Source of the DNA: an uncultured Corynebacterium sp.
Lineage (GTDB): Bacteria; Actinomycetota; Actinomycetes; Mycobacteriales; Mycobacteriaceae
Direction: 5' to 3'
Length of the DNA: 33,666 bases
NCBI RefSeq assembly: GCF_946222985.1
Contig: NZ_CAMIFY010000030.1
Location: 1 to 33,666, forward strand
Part shown: one piece after another, positions 1-6,275 of the stretch
How the letters are laid out: each line of letters starts with the position of its first letter
Position numbering within the stretch: position 1 is the first letter of the stretch
Notes under the pieces: generated by a model
Seen by the model: only the letters and a program-made list of their open reading frames with translations
Database searches by the model: none
Told to the model about the DNA's origin: nothing
Translations under genes and position numbers: made by a program

Positions 1-633
1 GAACTGCTGGATCGCGCGGTGCAGCATCGGGCCGCGCCAGACCACCGGCGCGTTGTCGTCGACGAAGTGGCCGATCGAGATCAGCGACACGCCATGCGAC
101 TGCGGCGGCATGATCATGTCGTCGACCTGATGCGGCTTGTCGTGCGAACCCATCATGTGGGGCACGGAGTGGCCGTAGACGTCGGCGTCGAGGACGCCGA
201 CGGCCAGACCCTTGGCGGCCAGCGCCGCGGCGAGGTTGACCGTCACCGACGACTTGCCGACGCCGCCCTTGCCCGACGCCACCGCGTAGACGCGCGTGCG
301 CGAATCCGGCTGAGCGAAGGGAATGACCGGCTCGGACGCCGAACCGCGCACGGCGTTGCGGAAGTCGCGGCGCTGCTCGTCGTTCATCACGTCGGTGGTG
401 ACGGCGACGTCGCCGACGCCGTCGATGCCCTTCACGGCTTCTTCCGTGCGCTCGACGATGGTGTTCTTCATCGGGCACGCGGCGATGGTGAGGTACACCT
501 CGACGGCGACGTCGTTCGACTCGGAGATCGTGATCGACTTGACCATGCCGATCTCCGTGATCGGGCGACGGACCTCGGGATCCTCGACCGTGGAAAGGGC
601 GGTGCGGACCTGGGCTTCGGTAATCGTTGACAT
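1..633 (-). CDS. mrp: Mrp/ApbC-family Fe-S cluster carrier P-loop ATPase (3' end outside window)
   Basis: Only the first 211 codons lie in the window; the frame is open to base 1. Residues 1 to about 97 form a MIP18/DUF59-type domain (Glu-Asp-Pro-Glu-Val near residues 17-21, a Cys-Pro-Met motif near 53-55). A deviant Walker A follows, Gly-Lys-Gly-Gly-Val-Gly-Lys-Ser at 121-128, then the Asp-Ala-Asp-Val-Tyr-Gly segment typical of the Mrp/Nbp35/MinD group. Known family role: cytosolic ATP-dependent carrier that assembles or transfers Fe-S clusters. The start is the ATG whose complement is 631-633, with an AGGA-like ribosome site upstream. The gene begins 11 bp after the DUF1003 gene on the same strand, so co-transcription is likely. 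Family assignment is firm; the C-terminal cysteines of Mrp proteins cannot be checked here. Confidence 0.93.
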   Translation of the reverse strand, partial: MSTITEAQVRTALSTVEDPEVRRPITEIGMVKSITISESNDVAVEVYLTIAACPMKNTIVERTEEAVKGIDGVGDVAVTTDVMNDEQRRDFRNAVRGSASEPVIPFAQPDSRTRVYAVASGKGGVGKSSVTVNLAAALAAKGLAVGVLDADVYGHSVPHMMGSHDKPHQVDDMIMPPQSHGVSLISIGHFVDDNAPVVWRGPMLHRAIQQF

Positions 634-644
634 CGCTGCAAATC

Positions 645-1217
645 CTATCGTTCGCGGTGGTCCGAGTGGGACCCGGGGTGCCGGTCCTCGTCGTAGCGCG
701 AGCCGGGGTGACGGTCCTCCTCGTAGAGGCGGGCCTCGATGCGCTCGAGGACGCTGGTGAGGTCGTCGAGCTCGCGGCGCAGGTAGTCGCGGGTGACGGC
801 CTCGCCGACGACGGCGCGCACGCCGGCGATCTCGCGGGCCAGGAACTCGGTGTCCGCCTTGGTTTCGGCGGCGCGGCGGCGATCCTCGTTGACGCTCGCG
901 CGGTCGCGGTCCTCCTGCCGGTTCTGCGCCAGCAGGATCAACGGCGCGGCGTAGGCGGCCTGCGTGGAGAACGCCAGGTTGAGCAGGATGAACGGGTACG
1001 GGTCCCAGTTCCACCACATGCCGCCGATGTTCAGGGCGATCCACACGATGACGATGATCGTCTGGAACGCCAGGTACTTGCCGGTGCCCAGGAACCGGGC
1101 GACGCTCTCGGCGACTTCGCCGACGCGGTCGCCGTCGAAGTCGATGTACTTCTTGCGGCGGGCGACGACCGGGGTGTCCAGATCGAGGCGGTCCTTGGTG
1201 TGCTTTTCCTTGGCCAT
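645..1217 (-). CDS. DUF1003 family membrane protein
   Basis: 190 residues. A basic, cytosolic-looking N-terminus precedes two hydrophobic segments (about residues 48-66 and 74-98) carrying the Trp-Asn-Trp-Asp-Pro-Tyr-Pro-Phe motif and the Gln-Ala-Ala-Tyr-Ala-Ala-Pro stretch that mark DUF1003 proteins. A charged helical region follows (about 100-170), probably coiled coil. The C-terminus contains two imperfect copies of a Glu-Asp-Arg-His-Pro-Gly-Ser unit, visible in the DNA as a short tandem duplication near 665-715. The molecular function of DUF1003 is not known. The start ATG (complement of 1215-1217) has GGAGG 8 bases upstream, lying inside the end of the upstream CBS gene. The gap to that gene is 3 bp, a sign of translational coupling in a three-gene unit with mrp. 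Confidence 0.9.
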   Translation of the reverse strand: MAKEKHTKDRLDLDTPVVARRKKYIDFDGDRVGEVAESVARFLGTGKYLAFQTIIVIVWIALNIGGMWWNWDPYPFILLNLAFSTQAAYAAPLILLAQNRQEDRDRASVNEDRRRAAETKADTEFLAREIAGVRAVVGEAVTRDYLRRELDDLTSVLERIEARLYEEDRHPGSRYDEDRHPGSHSDHRER

Positions 1218-1220
1218 CGC

Positions 1221-2621
1221 CTACGCCTCCTTCGTCTTCGTCGCGGTGCCGGGGGTTGCGGTGTCGGGTGCCGTGGTGTCGGATGCAGTGGTGCCGACGG
1301 TGCCGTCGCCCGTCGCCGTGGCGGCGGCCGCGGTGGCGGAGGCGGCGGAGCCCTCGTCGGACCGGATGCCGGTTTCGCGCCAGTCGTCGGGAAGCAGATG
1401 GTCGAGGAGGTCGTCGACGGCAAGGGCTCCGAGCAGATGCCCGCCTTCGTCGATGACCGGCCCGCACACCAGGTTGTACGTGGCGAAGTAGCGCGCCGCG
1501 GTCTCGTCGTCGTCCTCGGCGTACAGCGGTGGCAGATCCGGGTCGAGGATGCCGCCGATCTGCGTCGACGGCGGCTCGCGCAGCAGCTTCTGCAGGTGCA
1601 CGCACCCGAGGTAGCGGCCGGTGGGGGTGGCCGTCGGCGGGCGCACGACGAAGACCATCGACGCCAGCGACGTCGGCAGTTCGGGATCGCGGGCGCGGGC
1701 GAGGGCCTCGGCGACGGTCGTCGTCGGCTGGAGGATCAGCGGCTCCGACGTCATCAGGCCGCCGACGGTGTCGGGTTCGAAGACCATCAGGCGGCGCAGG
1801 GCCTGCGATTCCTCGTCGTCCATGAGGTCGAGCAGCACGTCGGCGCGGTGATCGTCGAGTTCGCCGAGGAGGTCGGCGGCGTCGTCGGGGTCCATTTCCT
1901 CGAGGATGTCGGCGGCGCGCTCGATGGACAGGTCCTCGAGCACCTCCGTCTGGTCCTCGTCGGGCAGCTCCTGGATGATGTCGGCAAGCAGTTCGTCGTC
2001 GAGGGCCTCGGCGATGCGGCGGCGCCGCGTCAGGGGCAGGTCGGAGATGGCGGCGGCGATGTCGGCGGGGCGCATGTCGTGGAATTCGGCGATGAGCTCG
2101 GTGTCGTGGTCGGTCGGCGTCTCGCCGGCACCGAGGCCGTGGACGTGGTTCCACGGCGCGACGGCGACCTCGCGGCGGCCGCGCAGACCCTTCTTCGGAC
2201 CGAGCACGGCGACGCGGGTGAGCACCCAGTCATGGGTGCGGGAGCGCTCCATCTCGGCGTCGGTGAGTTCCTGCGGGATGCCGTGCAGGTGCTCGAGGTC
2301 GGGGTCGTCGATCTGCACTTTCGCGCCGACGAGGTCGCCGAGCACCGTCGATTCGCCCGCGCGCGGCCGGAACTGCCGCATGGACACCTGCCCCGAGTTG
2401 AGCAGGATCTCCGCGGGCTCGACGGCGGCGACGCGGCCCATGGGCACGAACACGCGGCGTTTGTCGGTCATCTGCACCACCAGCCCCAGCACCCGCGACG
2501 GCGTGCCCGACGGCCGCAGCCGCACCACGACGTCGCGTGCTCGGCCGATGGCGTCACCGTCGGGGTTGCGGACGAACATCCCCGACAAACGGCCCGCGTA
2601 CACGCGCTCGATGGAAGTCAT
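1221..2621 (-). CDS. PRC-barrel / MgtE_N / CBS domain protein lacking a transport domain
   Basis: 466 residues. The N-terminus (about 5-90) looks like a PRC-barrel-type beta domain. The middle (about 155-270) is an MgtE N-terminal superhelix, with repeated Leu-Pro-Asp-Glu-Asp / Met-Asp-Pro-Asp-Asp-Ala-Ala-Asp-Leu-Leu motifs. A CBS pair follows (about 275-420). MgtE transporters then continue into a five-helix membrane pore; here the chain ends instead in an Ala/Thr-rich tail (about 430-466), so the protein is a soluble cytosolic sensor or regulator rather than a channel. Family knowledge suggests Mg2+ and perhaps nucleotide sensing; the real target is unknown. It heads a minus-strand unit with the DUF1003 gene and mrp, and corA is close by, which fits a magnesium theme. 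The start ATG has a GGAAG very close upstream, so spacing is poor and the start is less certain than the family. Confidence 0.9.
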   Translation of the reverse strand: MTSIERVYAGRLSGMFVRNPDGDAIGRARDVVVRLRPSGTPSRVLGLVVQMTDKRRVFVPMGRVAAVEPAEILLNSGQVSMRQFRPRAGESTVLGDLVGAKVQIDDPDLEHLHGIPQELTDAEMERSRTHDWVLTRVAVLGPKKGLRGRREVAVAPWNHVHGLGAGETPTDHDTELIAEFHDMRPADIAAAISDLPLTRRRRIAEALDDELLADIIQELPDEDQTEVLEDLSIERAADILEEMDPDDAADLLGELDDHRADVLLDLMDDEESQALRRLMVFEPDTVGGLMTSEPLILQPTTTVAEALARARDPELPTSLASMVFVVRPPTATPTGRYLGCVHLQKLLREPPSTQIGGILDPDLPPLYAEDDDETAARYFATYNLVCGPVIDEGGHLLGALAVDDLLDHLLPDDWRETGIRSDEGSAASATAAAATATGDGTVGTTASDTTAPDTATPGTATKTKEA

Positions 2622-2766
2622 GCTTCCAGAATAACCGCATGGCCGAACAACCTTTTCGCTTGACGACGACTCCGTCGCCGACGGCCGCCGTCCGGGAACA
2701 AAACCGGCGGTCGGGCCGTTGCAGGGGAGGAATCAACGGAACGTGCATTCGAGGAGGAGCATCAAC

Positions 2767-3249
2767 ATGGCCCAGGGCCGCAACTACGGGAAGTCGACCG
2801 CCAAGCCGCCGGAGGGGTGGCCGATCGGCAGCTTCACCAACTACACCGAGGCGCAGGCCGCGGTCGACGGGCTCAGCGACCTCGACGAGTTCCCCGTGTC
2901 GGACCTGACCATCGTCGGCGTGGACCTGATGCAGGTCGAGCGCGTCGTCGGTCGTCTGACGTGGGGCAAGGTCATCGGCGGCGGCGCCCTCTACGGCGTG
3001 TGGATGGGCCTGTTCTTCGGTCTGCTGCTGGGCCTGTTCCAGGCGAACTGGATCGCCCCGCTGATCACGGGCGTCGTGATCGGTGCCGTGTTCGGCATCA
3101 TCCTCGCCGCGGTGCCGTACGCGATGCAGAACGGCCGCCGCGACTTCGCCTCGACCACGGAGATCGTCGCCCAGCGCTACGACGTGCTGTGCAACCCCCG
3201 CAACGCCGAAAAGGCCCGCGACCTGCTGGCCCAGCGCAACCTGAAGTAG
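2767..3249 (+). CDS. General stress protein 17M-like small membrane protein
   Basis: 160 residues. The N-terminal part (about 18-60) resembles the general-stress-protein 17M-type domain: a Gly-Ser-Phe-Thr-Asn-Tyr-Thr-Glu-Ala-Gln start, then a beta strand with Asp-Leu-Thr-Ile-Val-Gly-Val-Asp. Two hydrophobic helices follow (about 76-97 and 101-121), rich in Gly and Phe. The C-terminus returns to a soluble strand-helix. The ATG at 2767 is chosen because AGGAGG at 2752-2757 lies 9 bases upstream; an upstream in-frame start at 2719 has no such site. It is divergent from the MgtE_N/CBS gene, so the control elements of both should lie in 2622-2766. The same pairing is, as I recall, found in mycobacteria (Rv1232c/Rv1234). 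Function is not established. Confidence 0.9.
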   Translation: MAQGRNYGKSTAKPPEGWPIGSFTNYTEAQAAVDGLSDLDEFPVSDLTIVGVDLMQVERVVGRLTWGKVIGGGALYGVWMGLFFGLLLGLFQANWIAPLITGVVIGAVFGIILAAVPYAMQNGRRDFASTTEIVAQRYDVLCNPRNAEKARDLLAQRNLK

Positions 3250-3271
3250 GGCCCCGGCCCCGGCTGCCGCG

Positions 3272-4333
3272 CTACAACCACTTGTTGCGGCGCAGCAGCC
3301 AAATCAGGAACACCACGATGCACGCCATGATGCCCAGGACGACGAAGTAGCCGTACTCCCAGTGCAGCTCCGGCATGTGGTCGAAGTTCATGCCGTAGAT
3401 GCCGGCCAGCGCCGTGGGCACCGCGAGGATCGCCGCGTAGGCCGAGATGGTGCGCATGTCGGTGTTCTGCTGCAGCTGGATCTTCACCGCCGCCGCGTCG
3501 ATGAGCGCCGAGAGTCGCTCGTCGAAGCCCTGGGCCATGTCGGCGGCGACGAGCTGGTGGTCCAGGACGTCGGAAAGATACCGCCGCACCGTCTTGGGCA
3601 TCAGCGGTCCGCGGATCCCCATCATCGTGCGCAGCGCCTGGGTCAGCGGATCGATCGCGTGGCGCATCTCGAGGATCTCGCGCTTGAGGATGTAGATGTC
3701 CTCGATGTCGGTGACGTAGCCCGGCTCGAAAACCTCGTCTTCCATGTCCTCGACCAAGTCCTCGAGCTGGTGGACGGTGCGCAGGTAATCGTCGACAAGC
3801 AAATCGGTGATGGCCCACAGCACTCCCGCAGGGCCCGGCTGGATCAGCTCCGGTTCCTCCGCGACGCGCTCGCCGAGGACGTTGAGCGTGCTGCGCGCCA
3901 TGCCCATGCGGATCGTGATGATGTAATGCCGCCCCAGCACCATCAGCAACTGGCCGGTGTTGATCTTCTCGTTCTCGTCGTCGCCCGTGCCCTCCGGCGA
4001 ATAGTGCACCGACCGCACCACGAAAACCATGTGATCGTCGTGGATCTCGACCTTCGGCCGCTGCCGGTGGGTCAACGCGTCCTCGACCGTCAGCTCGTGG
4101 AGCCCGTACTCCTCGGCGATGGCGTCCATCTGGGCCTCATCGGGACGCGACAGCGACAACCACACGAAACCCTCGCCGCGGGAGCGGACCTCCTCCAACG
4201 CACTGCGATGGTCGAACTCGCCGGGGAGGCGGTTGCCGTCGACGTAGACGCCGCAGTCGCGCATCGCATCCGGCGACGGCTCGATCGCCTTGCGACGACG
4301 CTGACTCGCGGCCGGGCGGGAAGACGAGGGCAC
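3272..4333 (-). CDS. corA: CorA-type magnesium/cobalt transporter
   Basis: 353 residues. A large N-terminal cytosolic domain is rich in charged helices. The C-terminus has two membrane helices separated by a short loop, and the first ends in the diagnostic Gly-Met-Asn motif at 314-316 (context Tyr-Gly-Met-Asn-Phe). A basic Arg-Arg-Asn-Lys tail lies on the cytosolic side. CorA proteins form pentameric Mg2+ (and Co2+/Ni2+) channels in the inner membrane. The frame is open further upstream, but the GTG at 4331-4333 (complement) is preceded 5 bases away by a perfect AAGGAGG, and the longer version would add a Pro/Ala-rich segment antisense to the divergent gene. It converges with the stress-protein gene with only 22 bases between them, and no terminator hairpin is visible in that gap. 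Confidence 0.93.
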   Translation of the reverse strand: MPSSSRPAASQRRRKAIEPSPDAMRDCGVYVDGNRLPGEFDHRSALEEVRSRGEGFVWLSLSRPDEAQMDAIAEEYGLHELTVEDALTHRQRPKVEIHDDHMVFVVRSVHYSPEGTGDDENEKINTGQLLMVLGRHYIITIRMGMARSTLNVLGERVAEEPELIQPGPAGVLWAITDLLVDDYLRTVHQLEDLVEDMEDEVFEPGYVTDIEDIYILKREILEMRHAIDPLTQALRTMMGIRGPLMPKTVRRYLSDVLDHQLVAADMAQGFDERLSALIDAAAVKIQLQQNTDMRTISAYAAILAVPTALAGIYGMNFDHMPELHWEYGYFVVLGIMACIVVFLIWLLRRNKWL

Positions 4334-4338
4334 GTGGG

Positions 4339-4345
4339 CCTCCTT
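4339..4345 (-). promoter_or_regulatory. Ribosome binding site fixing the corA GTG start
   Basis: Reads AAGGAGG on the minus strand, 5 bases before the GTG at 4333. It is the reason for rejecting an upstream start that would lengthen the protein by 53 residues. Confidence 0.8.
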
Positions 4346-4400
4346 CGGGGGTAATCTGGCCGCATTGTGCGTCAACGCGAAGGGAACGGGAACGACGGCC

Positions 4401-5249
4401 ATGGACGCTGCGGTGGATGAATTCGTCGGCGCGCGCGGTGAGCGCGACGCCGGTGCCGGTGACGGCGCCGCTGCGGGCGATGGCGCGCGCATCGGGACGA
4501 GTTTACGTCGCCGGGGCGCCCGCCGCCGAACGGGCGCGGCCGTCGTCGCCCTGGTCGGTGGCCTGGCGTTGGCCGGTTGCGCCTCCCAGGATCCGCGTGT
4601 GCCCGCGCCGCGCGAGCAGGAGGAGGCCGTGCGCGTCGGCGCCGACGGGTCCGACGCGCAGCAGACCGTCCTCGCCGAGGTCTACGTCGGCGCCCTGGAG
4701 CGTCGGGGCCGCAACGCCGACGCCGTCACCGACGTGCCGGCCGACGAGCGAGTCTCGGCCGTGCGCACCGGCGCCGTGACGCTGTCGTTCGGCTGCACCG
4801 GGGAGCTGCTCGGTCTGCTCGACCCGGTGACGGCTGCGCAGTTGGCGGAGGAATACGTCGCCGACGACGACCCGGGCAAGGCCCTGTCGCCCGAGTGGCG
4901 CGACCGCGTCTACGGCGCGATGTCCGCGGCGATGCCCGGCGAGGTCATGGCCACCGACCCGTCGAACGCCCAGGGCTGCGGCATGGAGGACGGCCGCGAC
5001 GACGCCGAGGTTGCCGCTCTCGAAGCCGCCGTCGACGAGGACCCGGGCGCCGTATTGCCCCAGCACATCGTGCCCTTCTACCTGAAGCCGGCATTGACTC
5101 GCGGAGAGCGCACCGACGTGCTCAACCGCGTCGCCGGTTCCATGTCCTCCGATGAGCTCGACGAGATCACCGACGACGTCCTGGATGGTGGAGATCCCCA
5201 GGCCGTGGCGTCGGAGTGGTTGGACACCTCGCGCTTCACGACGGGGTAG
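4401..5249 (+). CDS. Putative secreted lipoprotein, family not recognised
   Basis: 282 residues from the ATG at 4401; a TTG at 4365 would add 12. A long N-region leads to an Arg-rich stretch, a hydrophobic core and a lipobox Leu-Ala-Gly-Cys with Cys60 as the probable lipidation site, so the mature protein would be anchored outside the cytoplasmic membrane. The mature part is acidic and mostly helical in appearance, with two further cysteines (in Phe-Gly-Cys-Thr and Gln-Gly-Cys-Gly) that could form a disulfide. Two stretches look like related helical units, each ending in an acidic helix. I recognise no enzyme motif. The signal region is far from the start (about 40 residues), so the true start might be downstream, but I see no clear alternative codon with a ribosome site. 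Divergent from corA; the 203-bp repeat array begins just after its stop. Confidence 0.75.
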   Translation: MDAAVDEFVGARGERDAGAGDGAAAGDGARIGTSLRRRGARRRTGAAVVALVGGLALAGCASQDPRVPAPREQEEAVRVGADGSDAQQTVLAEVYVGALERRGRNADAVTDVPADERVSAVRTGAVTLSFGCTGELLGLLDPVTAAQLAEEYVADDDPGKALSPEWRDRVYGAMSAAMPGEVMATDPSNAQGCGMEDGRDDAEVAALEAAVDEDPGAVLPQHIVPFYLKPALTRGERTDVLNRVAGSMSSDELDEITDDVLDGGDPQAVASEWLDTSRFTTG

Positions 5250-5270
5250 CTCCCGCCCCGCAGCCTCTGC

Positions 5271-6003
5271 GCGAAGGCCTTCGTGTCGTCGGATGCACCG
5301 TCACCGGTAGCGCATCCGACCATCTGGGCTGAGGCGGTGGAGCCGGCGTCACGGTGTATCGGATTGCACGGTCGCTTGTCCCGGAGCTCGCTGCCGGTGC
5401 TCGTGTATGCCTGCCGGCGCGGCGTGGTCCGGCGGTGCTTGTCGACGGTGTGAGGACCATCGTGCCCCTTCCCGTGAAGGTCATCGTGTCGTTGGATACA
5501 CCGTCACGAGTAGTGGCCCCGGCCACCTGGAATTATGCGGCGGGGCCGGCGTCGCGGTGTATCCGATTGCACGGTCGCTTCCCCCGGAGCTCGTTGTCGG
5601 TGCTCGCGGATGCCTGCCGGTGCGGCGTGGTCCGGCGGTGCTTGTCGGCGGTGTGAGGACGATCGTGCCCCTTCCCGTGAAGGTCATCGTGTCGTTGGAT
5701 ACACCGTCATGAGTAGCGGATCCGACCACCTGCGCAAATGCGGCGGGGTTGGCATCACGGTGTATCGGATTGCACGGTCGCTTCCCCCGGAGCTCGTTGT
5801 CGGTGCTCGCGGATGCCTGCCGGCGCGGCGTGGTCCGGCGGTGCTTGTCGACGGTGTGAGGACCATCGTGCCCCTTCCCGCGAAGGTCATCGTGTCGTTG
5901 GATACACCGTCACGAGTAGCGGATCCGACCACCTCGGGTTTTGCGGAGGGGCCGGCGTCGCGGTGTATCCGATTGCACGATCGCCTTCGTTGTCGCCGTT
6001 GAT
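5271..6003. repeat. Tandem repeat array, 203-bp period, about 3.6 copies
   Basis: The landmark GGTGTATC(C/G)GATTGCAC starts at 5353, 5556, 5759 and 5962, exactly 203 bases apart each time. Three full units (5353-5555, 5556-5758, 5759-5961) agree at roughly nine positions in ten by eye. A degenerate partial unit precedes them (from about 5271) and a truncated unit follows (to about 6003). Most differences sit in the last 50 bases of a unit, for example GTGGCCCCGGCCAC in the first where the others have CGGATCCGACCACC. Each junction carries inverted arms GGATACACCG / CGGTGTATC(C) about 60 bases apart. 203 is not a multiple of 3 and no ribosome site is convincing, so I read it as non-coding. Origin and role unknown; it separates the lipoprotein gene from the end of odhA. 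Confidence 0.92.
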
Positions 6004-6029
6004 TCCACGTGAGCTCGAGCTCGTGGGCG

Positions 6030-6166
6030 AGTGTGCAGAGCGGAGGAAAGAAGCCGGGAGCGGAGAGCCGAGAGAGAAGGCCTGGGGTGAGCACGGGTAA
6101 GACCTGAGGGGGAGAGCGCGGCTGAGGGCGGCGGGCGCGGGGAGGTGAAGGGGCGGGCACGGGAAA
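6030..6166. other. Strand-asymmetric purine-rich tract downstream of odhA
   Basis: The plus strand is rich in G and A and poor in T. In row 6061-6120 I count 30 G, 15 A, 11 C and 4 T. On the transcript running out of odhA this becomes a C-rich, G-poor RNA, the composition preferred by Rho. No gene was recognised here. A Rho-type backup to the odhA hairpin is an inference only. Confidence 0.6.
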
Positions 6167-6202
6167 GGCCCCCGTCGTGAAGCGAACTTCACGACGGGGG
6201 CC
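6167..6202 (-). terminator. Intrinsic terminator of odhA
   Basis: A perfect 16-bp stem (6167-6182 with 6187-6202) closed by a 4-base loop that reads UUCG in the minus-strand transcript, followed on that strand by a short T run. It lies 74 bases past the odhA stop. The plus-strand reading has no T run, so it acts mainly on odhA. Confidence 0.9.
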
Positions 6203-6275
6203 TCACGCACCCATCAACCGACCGGGCAACCCGGCGGGCGGAGGGAAGCGCCACCCATGCGCATGGCGCGAGGAC

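Noticed and set aside
627..2663. A 678-codon plus-strand open frame opposite the DUF1003 and CBS genes
   Set aside because: The minus strand carries two recognisable families with coupled ribosome sites; the plus frame has no motif.
4334..4492. Longer N-terminus for CorA
   Set aside because: It would lack a ribosome site, add Pro/Ala-rich sequence antisense to the lipoprotein gene, and bypass a perfect AAGGAGG before GTG at 4333.
5271..6003. CRISPR array
   Set aside because: The unit is 203 bases with no short-repeat/unique-spacer alternation, and no cas genes are nearby.
5236..6210. A series of 80- to 150-codon frames on both strands within the 203-bp repeats, several ending in the same short peptide
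   Set aside because: 203 is not divisible by three, so the same peptide recurs only because the DNA repeats. All frames are open in this GC-rich DNA and none has a convincing ribosome site.
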